52,471 bases of DNA from Neolentinus lepideus HHB14362 ss-1 (GCA_001632425.1 KV425594.1:187597-240067), one strand, 5' to 3'; positions 14,449 to 26,175 are shown, numbered from the stretch's first letter. The notes: a model not told the origin generated them from the sequence alone. Made by a program: numbers and translations.

Positions 14449-16129
14449 CCGAGAAGTTCTAGGCGTTCAGCGGTGCTGAGCGGGAAGTTCTTTTCTGTTG
14501 AACAGCGGTCGAACTAGGTGGAAGCATATAGCTTAGATGGCAAAAAGGCATACTTTAAATGGGAGCCAACATTTTACACAATCAATCACACCAGCATAGC
14601 GTTGAAAATTATAGCTGTCCCATCGATAATAACAACCTTTCAAGCTCCTCCAGGCCGCTCGTTCTCCGACAGAACTTGACTTGACATCATGACATCATCC
14701 GGAGCGAATAGGCAGTTGTAGAGGATCCATAGCGAAGAACCACGTAAATTAGCCGTAGTTCTTAAGAGGCCATGATATTTTAGCAGAGAGACTGGTATTG
14801 ATCTTGGTTGAGACTGTACTCACCGTAAACACAGCCATAGGGCAGCTGCAAACTTCCGCGACGTCTCAGAAATGGTTACTACAGCTATCAGTGGTCGTGT
14901 AGCGTCCTATAACAAGTTCGATAGCATCCGCGATCGATAAGATAGACAGCGCCTTCAATAATGGCCTGACGGCAATCCCCAGTAGCACAGCCCTACTCGG
15001 AACCGGGATGAACTGACTCCGACCCTTGGAGTAGACGCCAGAATTCAACCAAGTCAGACAAGAATATAAGTCTCTGGCGTCCAAGCTCACCGAATACTCT
15101 ATATGGATGGATGATATTGCATTGGTGCCTAGACCGCGACAATTATCACTTGTTGGGAATACATGAACACGACAAGAGTGAGTTAATGCAAATGATGATG
15201 TGCCAAGATCAGCAAAATTTCCGTCGTTTCGGCTTCACCTTGATTATATTCTATCAACACTGATTTGTAGTCAGAGCCGGATTCCTGGTGATCAGTCAGG
15301 AGTCCGGCGGTACGTTTATGACAGGCATCATAATAACAGAGGAAAGATCCACTGTCCTAACTTCGACTAGATGTGAACCTTTATGATGAAGTAATATCTG
15401 CAAAGATACCTTGAGATAAGACTTTTCAGGTGATAAGATCAACCGAAATCATGACTTCCAAAGCTCCCGCTAGGAGCGGCCCAGTAGATTGTATTAGTAC
15501 AGAATGACAGCGAGGCGGTGCACGTCGGCACGGGCTTTAGAAAGGAACGATGTTATATCAGCCAGATGTTCGAAATGGCCGGTGCAAAACACTTACCTTT
15601 TTCCACGTCTGAAAAGGCATGTAACCGCATTCAAGGCTCGCAGAGAATACTAGACCCAGGCCAAAGATAGAATATATTTCCGGTCATGCATGAGAGTAGC
15701 ATCAAAGCACCAGGCTGCGAGTTTGACCGAGGCACATATCGGCATAAAAGTGATGGACAAGTCGCTTCCTGGCAGGGCAAGCCAGAGTCATCGCCAAGCG
15801 GAACCTCGGTATTGAAGATCTTCCGCCTGAATGTGATATAGGCTATCCAGGTCAATCGATCCAGTTGAGAGGCTACTGCGTTGTTGAAATCTCTGTTCTT
15901 CAGAATCTACATCGGCAATCATGATATTTCCCCCCGCGTACAGGAAGTGCGATCACTGAACAAACGTAGAGCATCGAATCAGCGTAGACTCCGGCAAGAA
16001 TCGGGAATGGGCAGTCGTGGGACTCTGGATGTCCATGCACTGCTGACTCAGCAACTGTACAGGCTCCCTGTTGTGGAAAACCTTGTTTTGCCACCGCCGC
16101 CGCCGACAACATACGAGGAGCTCTTACCA
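14449..16129. other. Gene-poor stretch
   Basis: No supported gene. Minus-strand open frames at 14866-15090 and 15631-15855 are short and match nothing I recognise. A short open plus-strand stretch leads into the eL39 start at 16130 but is probably 5' untranslated or chance. No RNA gene or repeat was seen. Confidence 0.4.
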
Positions 16130-16464
16130 ATGGTGCGTTTACCCAACTGTGGGCGGCTGGGGTAGTACTGACGATACCTTTATTCACATAGCCTTCGCAA
16201 AAATCATTCCGCACCAAGCGAATCCTCGCCAAGGCCGCCCGCCGGAACCGGTACGTGTTGAAGGGACTTGGGCGAGGAGAAGTGGGGGACTGACCGGAGG
16301 GGTATTTAGGCCTATTCCTCAGTGGTTCAGGTTAAAGACAGATACAAAGATCCAGGTGCGTTGCGAAAGTCTGTCTCGAAAAAGTCGAATCTCAACCGTT
16401 TGGCTTGTTTACACAGTACAACGCGAAGCGCCGGCACTGGAGACGCACAAAGTTGAACATCTAA
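16130..16464 (+). CDS. RPL39: 60S ribosomal protein eL39
   Basis: Small, highly basic protein at the exit tunnel of the large ribosomal subunit. Four exons (16130-16132, 16192-16250, 16310-16355, 16417-16464) sum to 156 bases, 51 residues, exactly the usual length. The first exon is only the ATG codon, followed by donor GTGCGT. The reading then runs PSQKSFRTKRILAKAARRNR, PIPQWFRLKTDTKIQ, YNAKRRHWRRTKLNI and stop, matching this near-invariant family across its length. All three introns (about 60 bases) are GT-AG. The frame is broken so often by introns that no single open frame reveals the gene. Constitutive expression is expected of the family. Confidence 0.97.
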
Positions 16465-17114
16465 CCGTCACGTCTCTTCTCCGTATGGTGTAGCTTCCGA
16501 GATAGTCTCAGCGCGGGATTCCTGCGGACAGGGATTTCCGCGGAGGGTAGACCTCCCGCCTCACGTCGTATCGCATCGCATCGCATGTACCACTATGCAT
16601 CTCCACTATCAGCATGCTCTATGACATGGTCGATTGTATCATTGAAGAAGCCCGTCTGTACAAGGCGTGTTCTTCAGGAAAAGCAATGCAAGTGGTCGCG
16701 AGTGAGCTCTATGTATTATCGTGACATACTAGCCTTCCTCGCCAATTTATATTTCCAGAGGTGAGCTCGTAGATAGTTAGTCCTTATTCGGTTTTGCACG
16801 GTTCATGTAAGTAGTGAACTGCGGAACGTGAAAACCCTGGAGTATCTCTTTCTTCGCCTGCTATGAATCGACTTCCCGAGATTATTTGGAGACGCGCTCT
16901 ATCCACACGCATCTAGCGTCGCTACGCCTGTGCGCCGAACCATCTGTTCTTTCTTCCTGCATGTCGAGACATCTGGAAGCTGTTAGAGTGCTCGGCTAGG
17001 CTACGGTACTTTCAGCGCTTATCTCGTGCATGAGACGCGTGTGTTACACGACGCGTTCACTTCAGACGCCGACGTGGCAAGCTGTTCATGTAACGCTCCC
17101 TGTCCTCTGCCTCC
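16465..17114. other. Intergenic between RPL39 and GET1
   Basis: No gene seen. A short run of ATCGC-type pentamer repeats lies near 16568-16585. The stretch includes the eL39 3' region and the GET1 promoter. Confidence 0.5.
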
Positions 17115-17950
17115 ATGTCGCTCATATTCACGATATTCGTGCTCGTATTTCTCACAGAGCTAATCTCCTGGGTCGGCCGATCCGTCTTGCTGGAGTTTGT
17201 CAGTTCTGTTTCATCCGCATTCTCCATCTTTTGGAACCCAGCTTGCACCCGAACTGACTCCGGCAAATTCCATCTCTAGGCTTATGCACTCTACCTGCGG
17301 ATATTCCGTGCCTCAGCCGTCGCACGGCAGCGGCAGCTGAAGACTGATCTGCTAGCAAAGAAGGCGGAGCTGCTGCAGACGAGCGCGCAGGATCAGTTCG
17401 CCAAATGGGCGAAGCTGCGGAGGAGCGTGGATAAAGGTCTTGCCGATCTCGAGAAGCTGAGTACGTCTAGTTTCGGATGCGACAGGATAGAAGGGAGACA
17501 GTGCTGTTCAACTGGATGACTGAGAATGGCCTTGGCAGATGGCGAGCTTGCGACCACGAAGACGTCCTTTGCAGTCCAATTTAACTCCCTGATATGGATC
17601 CTCACTACGGGACTCCAGTTTGTCGTGACATGGTGGTACAGGAAGTCTGCAGTCTTCTTCCTCCCTGAAGGCTGGCTTGGTCCCGTTACGTGGTGGATGG
17701 CCCTCCCATTTGCTCCCGCAGGTACGGTTCCCTAGCCAAGTCTATCTACGCGACCTAATGTCACCCTCAGGCTCTGTCAGCGTCGGAGTATGGCAGATGG
17801 CGTGTAGGAGAGTGATCAAAGTCAGCGAGCGTGTGGTGAAGGACTTTGCCAGTGCGTACAGCAGGTGTATACACAAGTGTCGTTAACACTGACCGCCTGA
17901 CAGACGCGCCTGCATTAGCCGAGCCGGTGAATAGCAAAAGGGAGTCGTGA
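17115..17950 (+). CDS. GET1: GET complex subunit Get1 (WRB/CHD5 family)
   Basis: ER-membrane receptor subunit that with Get2 takes tail-anchored proteins from the Get3 ATPase. Five exons (17115-17198, 17280-17460, 17539-17721, 17771-17851, 17904-17950) give 191 residues, normal for the family. TM1 is at the N-terminus ([20 protein letters not shown]). A cytosolic coiled coil follows that carries the Get3-binding face ([40 protein letters not shown]). Then [12 protein letters not shown] leads into TM2 ([20 protein letters not shown]), [19 protein letters not shown], and TM3 ([18 protein letters not shown]). It ends KRES and TGA. Every intron is GT-AG and in phase. The same-strand neighbours eL39 and malate synthase are unrelated in function. 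Confidence 0.95.
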
Positions 17951-18833
17951 TTGTTACGCGCTGTATCTTCGTGCAATGCTATTTCCGTCCTGTCATTGAA
18001 ACCATTGGACTTCTCTATGAAACCCTTGTGGCTTGGCTGTTGATATAATCGCACGGTCGTCCGTAGGGATGAGGAAGGTATCATGGAACCGCGAAAGGTT
18101 CCGTTCTTTCTCTTGGCAGATTAGGATTCCAGATGGCATTCCGGTATCAGGGCGCTTGTCCATCTGTTCGGTGACTTTACAGGCCCACCTCGACCTGCCC
18201 GCCAGCGGAAGCCCGAAGCCTTTCCCTCTGGTTTTCTCGGCAAGGTCGGCACAATTATCGCCCTCGCGCACGTGCGTCTGCACCTCCCGAAGGAAGTCCG
18301 CGAAGCTATCTCCGCAGGCAGAATTGCGGGGTAGAGGTGCCACGAGGAGACGTCAGTGTGTATCTGATTAGATTTTGCCGTTTCCCGTGGTATCGTCCGC
18401 CATTAACCTAATTCTTGGCCGGAGACCCGGACATGATCTAGTATAGTTACGCCGGCGCCGGCCTCCTAGACCGAGGTATTGAGCAGGCGATACACGAGTC
18501 TTACTACGGTTCCGTGATTTGTGGTGAGTGTTATCCCGTATCATTGCCGATTGGCGCTTAGTGCGGCGTTGCTAGGGTCAACGATTACAGCAGCTAGTTA
18601 TCTCATTCAGCCTAGTTATCTCATTCAGCGGAGGAGATGGCAGAAATACGCTCCGTCGACCGTCTGGGTCCATGCGACCCGTGTTCCCAGCGGAGCACCG
18701 GCGGCATGTGATTGCCGGAAATGACGTCGGATCGGAATTCGGATTCGGACCCCACGGAGAGCCGTAACGCATTAAAAGTATGTGTTCAAGGAGATCTGAT
18801 CGTTACTTTCGCCACTTACACACTCGATTGGCC
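17951..18833. other. Intergenic before malate synthase, with unassigned open frames
   Basis: Between 18033 and 18371 all frames are unusually open. One plus frame reads FLGKVGTIIALAHVRLHLPK before a TAG, and the minus strand has a 116-codon frame (17993-18343). I cannot match either to a family or build a spliced gene, so no call is made. The malate synthase promoter lies to the right. Confidence 0.35.
18594..18629. repeat. Perfect 18-bp tandem duplication
   Basis: Two identical head-to-tail copies of CTAGTTATCTCATTCAGC at 18594-18611 and 18612-18629, about 205 bases before the malate synthase start. Exact identity suggests a recent slippage event. No function is known. Confidence 0.9.
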
Positions 18834-20675
18834 ATGGTATCAGGCGTTCAGATTCTTTCTAAGGTTGCGGCCGACGCGCAGGCCCAAATATTGACGGAGG
18901 AGGCGCTCACTTTTCTCGCGGCGCTGCATAGGACATTCGAGCCGACGAGACAGGCTTTGTTGGCGGCGCGGGAAGATGCGCAGCGGCGGTTTGACTCTGG
19001 TGTGCCGCTCGACTTCTTGCCCGAGACGGCGCACATTCGCGCGGACCCGTGCTGGATCTGTGCCCCTCCCGCTCCGGGACTCGAGGACAGACGGGTGGAG
19101 ATTACGGGTCCTACGGATCGTAAGATGGTGATTAACGCGCTGAACAGCGGCGCGAAGACATTTATGGCAGATTTCGAAGGTGTGTATCTAGGTTTCGGGC
19201 GCCAAAGCTTATTGGCTAACGTAATGTTAGATGCAACCTCACCCACCTTTGCCGCGATGGTTAATGGCCAGGTTAATCTTCGTGATGCCATTCGTCGCCA
19301 GATCGACTTCGAGACTGGTGGAAAGAAGTACAAGTTATCGGAGAAGCCTGCGGTATTAATTGTGAGGTAAGTGGGTGGAGTACGTTAGCCTCTGACCGTC
19401 TTCTGATTTGGTGTCGGCAGACCACGAGGATGGCACTTGGACGAACCCCGCGTCACCATCGACAATACCCCCGTTTCCGGTTCCATCTTCGACTTCGCCA
19501 TGTACTTCTTCCACAATGCCAAGGAGCTTGTGGCTCGCGGCTCCGGCCCATACTTCTATCTTCCTAAGATGGAACACTACAAGGAGGCTCGTCTATGGAA
19601 CGACGTCTTCCTCTTCTCGCAGTCGTACATCGGCATGCCGCACAACACGATCAGGGCGACGGTCTTGGTTGAGACCCTCCCTGCTGCGTTCCAGATGGAG
19701 GAGATCCTGTTCGAGCTTAGGAACCACTCTTCAGGCCTGAACTGCGGTCGTTGGGACTACATCTTCAGTTTCATCAAAAAGCGGCGCGCAGACAGGACTG
19801 CTATCCTCCCAGACCGGAAGGACGTTACGATGACCTCTCCCTTCATGGACGCGTACGTCCGCCTCCTCATCAAGACCTGCCACAAGTGTGTATACTCCGC
19901 TGCCGATCATGACTGCCTAATCTGACAGGCGCTTTCCCGAATTAGGCGCAAGGTGGCGGCAATGGGCGGCATGGCCGCGCAGATCCCGATCAAGAATGAT
20001 GTCCAGGCCAATGAGGTAGCGATGGAGAAAGTCCGACTGGACAAACTCCGCGAAGTCACGTATGGTCACGACGGTACTTGGATTGCCCATCCCCTCATTA
20101 ACGGGATTGCCCGCAAGGTGTTCGACGAGAACATGCTTGGGCCGAACCAGGTATGTTGTTACCTGCCGTCTGTTCTACACATGAGCTGATGCTCGTCTTC
20201 ACAGTACCATGTCCTGCGTGAGGAGTGGTCGGTGGCTGCCAAGGACCTACTTAGCTCGTCCATCCAGGGCAAGGTCACCGTCGAGGGCGTGCGCTCCAAC
20301 ATCTCAACCGCTTTGGCCTACACGACTGCGTGGATTGCCGGCAACGGCTGTGTTCCCCTCAACTACCTCATGGAGGACGCGGCGACCGCAGAGATCACCC
20401 GGGTGCAGCTCTGGCAGTGGGTGCACTACGGCGTCCGCTTGGAGACGGGCGAGCCCGTCACGGCCGAGTACGTCGACAAGCTCGTCGCTGAGCTCGCGCC
20501 TGAGGTCAAGAAGCTGGTGCACGGTATTACGGATGACCAGTTGAAGTTGACGTCGGAGTATTTGAAGGCGCAGGTGAGGAAGCCGTGGCCGAGCGAGTTC
20601 CTAACGAGCGACTTGATGCCGTACCTGGCGGCTCAAGATGGCGTGGATGCGAAGTGGCATAAGAGCGCACTCTAA
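18834..20675 (+). CDS. Malate synthase, glyoxylate cycle
   Basis: Condenses acetyl-CoA and glyoxylate to malate, allowing growth on two-carbon compounds and fatty acids; normally peroxisomal in fungi. Five exons (18834-19179, 19231-19366, 19421-19885, 19946-20150, 20205-20675) give 540 residues, the family size. Signature segments are present: [108 protein letters not shown] and VEGVRSNIS. The R-G-W, METLPA-like and NCGRWDY blocks cover the Mg and glyoxylate site. I chose ATG 18834 because VSGVQIL fits the family N-terminus; an upstream in-frame ATG at 18780 would add 18 odd residues. The protein ends KSAL, a weaker peroxisomal PTS1 look-alike than the usual SKL. Glucose repression is typical of the family. 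Confidence 0.96.
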
Positions 20676-21575
20676 TTTCCTTCCTTTCGTAATTCTTTCG
20701 ACCCTGCATTGTAACATGTATTATTTTGCTTAGTCGCCAACATTAATGTACTAGTAGCAAGTTCTGGGATTTTATATGTGCATCAGTACTGGAGTGGAGT
20801 TATCCGACTCCGCATTGCTCACACGGGGCGGCTGGTCTCCAACAGAACAATTAAGGGCTGTGGCAGGACTTCTAGAATCCCACTTGGCTTTGGCAACGTC
20901 GGGTCCGAGTAGTGCGCATCGCCGCAGCGATTGTCTAACTTCCAAATCTGCACCGATCTGTGACGAAATTGACGGCCAGACATCCCCGCCTTCCGAATCT
21001 TGTGGCGCAGAATTTCTATCTCATTGTCGGAACTCAGTATGATTGATGCCTTGACGGTATATCGCAAGTGCTGACGCTGCCACAGCTCCGTGCCTACCTT
21101 AGGCGCTCTCTTACCCGCCAAGTTACAGGTATTGTAACAGTTCCCGATTACCGTTCAGGACCTGTTACCGCGGCTACATATGCGATGCCACAAAGCACCA
21201 TTTGCGCCGGGATTCCGGATCAATATTCATTTGTCACTTTTTCCTTGAAAGGAGATAACAGAGAGCATACCAGGCATATTCATTGCGTGCAGTGCTTTTG
21301 CTTAGCGCGTACACGTTCGAGATTCACCTGCAGCACTCTGTCCCAGAGCCGCGATTGCTTCCCACGGCGCGCATCTGTGGCTGAAATCAACACAGCCGCC
21401 TCTCAGCCACACTTCTCCGGAATAGCGCCCAATACGTTTGGATGCATATAAGTGGCTGAACACTGGTTTGAGCGTATATTCGCATCCGACGAGCCACACT
21501 CAGCCGCATCGCACAGCGTCGCACTTGCAGCTGACCCAGTTCTCAACGGGTTTCAGCGACTGGTCATCGGCTCCT
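20676..21575. other. Intergenic between malate synthase and the MULE-like element
   Basis: No supported gene. Short frames at 20776-21042 (plus) and 20819-21121 (minus) overlap and look like chance. Two partly self-complementary motifs sharing GTGGCTGA and TCAGCCAC occur near 21377-21500 but do not define an element. Confidence 0.4.
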
Positions 21576-21584
21576 CTTGGTGTC

Positions 21585-22173
21585 TAAGCTCGTGACCAGC
21601 TTGTAGTACCGTCATTGGGGCAGATGTCGGTAGACAGGCTGGTCGATTTGGCGTGGGAATCTGGTTCACAGAAATTAAGTCCTTGGCCGAGCAATGCCGG
21701 CTGACATAAGCCAATGCGGCAGTTCCTTCTCCTGCTCTATTCTATGGCCGCAAATAATGGAAGAACTCTATAAATCAGACAATAATTTTTGTACTCTAGC
21801 CTCTAGACCTCCTTGAATTTTTTTCTCACTTGCTAAATCAATAATACCCTTGCACTCGACGCCTTCCAATGCTTTCCTGGCTCCTCTTGCAGATAATGAG
21901 AAACTCTATATTTGGCACATTTGCTTGCTCTGCTACCTCCTAACGGAGTGGACATAGAGGCCAAATCGTGCTAAGTCAACACCGACGCGAAGCTAAGTCA
22001 ACGCCGACAGCGATCTCGATCTTGAATCTCCGACCGACTCAGCTCAGCTCCGCTGTCAAAACGTAAGCAAAGATGGAGTTAATTTCTGTGAACCGGATTC
22101 CCACGCCAAATCGACCAGCCTGTCTACCGACACTCTGCCTCAATGACGGTATGACAGGCTGGTCACGAGCCTA
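21585..22173. mobile_element. Non-autonomous Mutator-like TIR element, 589 bp
   Basis: Terminal inverted repeats of about 99 bp (21585-21683 and 22075-22173) begin TARGCTCGTGACCAGC and differ at only a few positions plus one gap. They contain blocks such as GTCGATTTGGCGTGGGAATC. The element is flanked by a 9-bp direct repeat CTTGGTGTC at 21576-21584 and 22174-22182. Long TIRs with a 9-bp target-site duplication are the hallmark of Mutator-like elements. There is no transposase. The interior carries a short duplicated motif (GCTAAGTCAACRCCGAC, about 21970-22006). Confidence 0.88.
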
Positions 22174-22353
22174 CTTGGTGTCTGACTACATAGGCAGTAT
22201 TTTATGAGGATATATGCTTCAAATGAAATATGGGGTGATCCTATCCAAGAACACGGCTGGACCCAAGTCGGGTTTGAAGACTATAATACAATTTTATAAT
22301 GTGACCAGGAATTGTTAAACACCACTGGCAGAGTTTACTGAGGACCCCACTAA

Positions 22354-22483
22354 CACTGTGGGAAACCCAGTCTTTAACAGCCTGCAAAATGTTGATCAAA
22401 AGGTATTATCAGCCAATCAGAGGGCGAGAAATACCTTTTGATCAACATTTTGCAGGTCCTCAAAGAGTGGGACTCCCGCAGTG
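22354..22483. mobile_element. Fold-back MITE, 130 bp
   Basis: Two 54-bp arms (22354-22407 and 22430-22483) are inverted copies without gaps. The inner 27 bp pair perfectly (CCTGCAAAATGTTGATCAAA plus seven more), the outer 27 at 19 positions, with a 22-base loop. The ends are CACTG...CAGTG, and the three bases outside on each side are TAA, a possible 3-bp target duplication. CACTR ends with 3-bp duplication suit the CACTA superfamily, while TAA would also suit PIF/Harbinger. No coding capacity. Confidence 0.8.
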
Positions 22484-22486
22484 TAA

Positions 22487-23174
22487 GCTAAGGTATTGAA
22501 CTGAAATGAAGGAAAGACAATTGACGCGGGGGAGACTCGGTGCTGGCAAAGCCGGCGGCAACTTCCGCGGTGGCTGAGAATGTGGCATCGGGAATGTGAT
22601 AGCCCGAACAGAAAAAAGAGAGCGTATTACATGACGATCACGTGCTAAGCACGCGTGATCTCATTCGCACGCTTTTAGCTTGGCGTCTGAGCCGCTCGTA
22701 CATAAACAGTTTTCTGATATTCACACCGAACGTACACTGCCATGGTTTATATTTTGTTCTTGGAACGACTCAGGATAAACATGTTACTTACTGACTCAAT
22801 CTCATAGAGATTGGGGTTCCTGACCATATGAAGCAGAAGACTCATTGACCATAGAACCGGATCAATGCAGTTACAGCCATTCAACACAAACCCGATGAGA
22901 AGCTAAGCCTCGTCCACTTGATACATGATCACTCATATCAGATGGTGACAGAACAATCTTACTACTGTATGTAGCGAAGACAGGAATGCTTACATTGCTG
23001 GACTGCCTTCTCGAGCGCAAATACCGACCTCCTACTGCCGATCTTGACTGAAGTGACATCGGCCCGAGCTTTGATTGTTTGCTAAATGTTATGAACAGCC
23101 TTTCTTCACTGGATATATATAATTCTATTAACTGGGCTAAGTTCAAACAATATCTTTCGCACTCACACCTTGCG
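22487..23174. other. Intergenic upstream of receptor B
   Basis: No gene seen. A minus-strand frame at 22871-23146 has no recognisable content. The receptor B promoter and 5' untranslated region lie here. Confidence 0.45.
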
Positions 23175-24783
23175 ATGTCATCTACCGACGGTGTAATATG
23201 CTCACTTCAAGAGATGGAGGAGTCGAAGACACCCTCCGATCGTCTCACTATCCACTGCCTAACGAGAGGTCAAACCATCGGTCTGGTGGTAGGTTACACT
23301 ACCATGTTCTTTGCCCCCTTCACGAATTTGCTGTATAATATTTCACTTTCAGTTCAGTCTCGAAGGCGCTTTCCTTTCACTAGGAGTGCTGCTCATGCTC
23401 TTTGTCTTCATTCTAGTCAGCTGTCCGATCACTGTGTCTGTTCGAGCACAACTGATGCCATCTGTTTTCAGCGGAACTACTTGCGACGTAGACACCATCA
23501 TCATGATGCTAGTTCTCTCCTTCACCTACCAACAGATGTATTTGTTGTACGTCTCACCATTAATCGTAGATTTATATCTGCTGTCGCTTGACCTCTAAAA
23601 TCCAGTTGTCTCTGTTACTGTTCTGTCTCATCTACAGTCTTAGCAATGCTGTTGATGTGAAATGGATAAATGAGGGCAAGTTTTACATTGGAAAACCTTG
23701 TATGGCACAAGGTGAGCCTATGTCATCTACCAGTGTCATCGATTTCTATCCCCTCACTTCGTTTGTTCAAGGACTTTTGCATCTAATCGGTGATTTAGGA
23801 GTCCCCAGCAATATGCTCGTAAGTAACCTGTCATTAAGATGTCCTAGAGCCTTAACTCTAGTGAAGGTGATCGACATCCACACATTTTCTGCCATATGGT
23901 GGCAAAATAGCCACCTTCTATCCGTTCGAGCTGCCCTCATCATATCATGTATTCTTTGGATGACGGTCTGTTCCTTTACTATGGGCTTTGCTGCTGTGAA
24001 CTCTGGTGGCGGTCGCATATTTGCATGCCCTACTCCAGTAAATTGTCTGTTCCTGATCCTCGTGTCTGACCCTAATGTCGACCTGCTATGTCATTATATA
24101 GATCTCGTGCACGGTCAGCGTACAGTTCACAGCTGAAAAGCACTTAGAATCAGCAACTCTAATATGGATGTGGATTGTCGTGATTATATCTATCGTTATT
24201 TATATTCCTTTATACCTCCTCCGGCGAGGCAACATCACGACAGATGAAAAATCTTGGTGGAAGGTTTGCATTCATGTTGTCTCGGACTTAAAGAAGAAAC
24301 AATGGGACGATGACAATGCGATGAAAATGCTTGCGCTGAGTTCATCCACTATTCCCAGTAGTTCTTCCCTAACCTTGTATTGTTGCATCCAGATATCCTG
24401 TTGCGTACACGGCTACAATCTTGCCTGACACGATCACTCGCTGGATTCAATTTCAATTTCCTCATTCCCAGGAGTCCACTACACTGAGTCAAGACAGCAT
24501 CCCAACTGGCATCACATATTTCACTCAGTTCGTGTATCGCTTATGTCCAGTTGTGCTTGCAGGGCTTTATTTGTGGAGTCGTCCAGAGTTACCCTTGTTT
24601 CGACGAGACGGCCTCGCTACGGGTCAGGGTCGAGCACCGTCTATCCATTCAGAAGACTTGTGTTCTGGGAACAATCAAGCAGTGACGGACACCGAGCAGG
24701 GTCCTGCTCTTCCAGAAATCGGAGTGGAAGATGCCGACGATGAGGCCACTAGGAGGCTCGAAGCAGCTCTGCGCATGTCGTAG
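23175..24783 (+). CDS. Seven-transmembrane GPCR-like receptor B
   Basis: Paralogue of receptors A and C with the same exon order. The ATG at 23175 opens MSSTDGVICSLQEM, close to A's MANNTGVICSPED, then IHCLTRGQTIGLV joins FSLEGAFLSLGVLLMLFVFI (TM1), RNYLRRRHHHHD, SLLLFCLIYSLSNAVDVKW, GKFYIGKPCMAQ, HLIGDLGVPSNML, VIDIHTFSAIWWQ, a TM (LIISCILWMTVCSFTMGFAA), the loop ISCTVSVQFTAEKHLESATL, IPLYLLRRGNI, YPVAYTATILPDTITRW, and the last TM with SRPELPLF, ending at 24783 with an acidic tail. The last intron, judged by homology to A and C, runs 24335-24392 and starts with GCTGAG rather than GT. If it is not spliced the protein stops at 24428 before TM7. The ligand is unknown; a plasma-membrane sensing role is inferred. 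Confidence 0.75.
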
Positions 24784-26175
24784 CGGTGCTATGTTACGCA
24801 ATGATATTATAAATCTTGCCACCATCATTCCGTCCCGTTGAAACCTATGATGATGAAGGCTAAGCCTATGTTTGTGGTCTACCTGGACGACGTGTTATGG
24901 CCATGAAGGAGTATCTCTGACAAGCACATGTCAGAGATCCAGAGAACTGAGACAGCGGGAATAGAGCGTAGTAATCTGATCTTGCCTGTTACATATAAGT
25001 CGATCCTAACAAGCACAGAATGCCCGGAACGGATCCTCGCACCTGAAAATCAAGGCATTAATAACTCGGCTCTCATGTATCGACCCACCGTGTTGATATT
25101 AAGCTCATATCGTCTCGTGCATCAGATGACATCAGGACAATCTTCATACACTCAACTTCATCTCAGTCCACTGACAATTTGGAAGCGGAACTATATAAAA
25201 TGATAACAGGTCGACGAATACCAGTCTACACATTGACAATAGTCGATCAGCGAAGATAATAAACGCGAGAAAAAAGAGGACATACTAGTGCCTGAGATAC
25301 CTTGAGATCCATAGAAAAACTTGAAAGCTGTCATGATACCCGAGTCATCCGACTCTGGTTGTATACCCAAGCGTCCGGCTTTTACAGGGTATAGTGGCGA
25401 CGGCCAGAGTCATCACATTCCCGATAACCAGTGACTGTGTGACATTAAGACAGACTGAACTAGAGCGCTTCTGTTTCTACACTTCGAGGAGCCTAGAATT
25501 GCGTTGTTTTTTTAACTTGCAGGTGGCCATCTTGATCAACATCGATGTCCCGGTGAATTCCTCCATGACGAGCACTTGCCCAAAACGTATCGGTAGCTTC
25601 TCGAAGCTAGGTTTACGGAGCCCACCAGTGCCTCAGGTGCCTCTCAATACGAGGCTTTGGGAGGTGATTCAGCATATAGCGGCCTAAGTATTGTTTGTCA
25701 AGAAAGCTCTGTGCATCTGCCCAGGGCGCATCGATTAATATCATACTAATATTGTTGAAAGTCGCATATCTCCTATCATCCATCGCGTGTTGCTGTAAGA
25801 TTCATTTGAAGAATGGTCTGGCGGAGGTCCAAGAGCACTGAGCAAAAGGGCATGGCTATAGGTTGAAATCCAATCGCGCGTGACAAGCACAGCCATGTCG
25901 GTGCTTCTCGTTGGGGGACAATGGAATTAACCAACAAAAAGATTGAGAATATTCATGGGGGACATATGCATTATATTTTAGCAATATCAATGTACAGGAG
26001 AACCAAAACAGATAACGTAGAGACTATACTACACAAAGAAATGGTATCATGAGCGTGAATGAGTTGTGATGAGGGTATGAACTTGTGCATGTAGATGAAG
26101 AAAAAGAAGAGTGGATAAATTACTCCGAAGCATTGGCCAAATCACGTCAGCGAAGGTGAAAATTTGGCGGGGAAC
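24784..26175. other. Gene-poor stretch between receptor B and the kinase
   Basis: No supported gene, RNA or repeat. Plus frames at 24928-25203 and 25394-25687 start with ATG but lack any family resemblance or plausible splicing partner. The right end is the kinase 3' flank. Confidence 0.4.

Noticed and set aside
15631..15855. Possible DUF6533-type membrane protein fragment
   Set aside because: Only a weak resemblance in a few residues; no membrane segments in order and no flanking exons.
16568..16585. ATCGC pentamer run as a microsatellite
   Set aside because: Only about three copies; too short to be significant.
18033..18371. Possible gene between GET1 and malate synthase
   Set aside because: Open in several frames on both strands, but no frame matches a family and no splice model joins it to anything.
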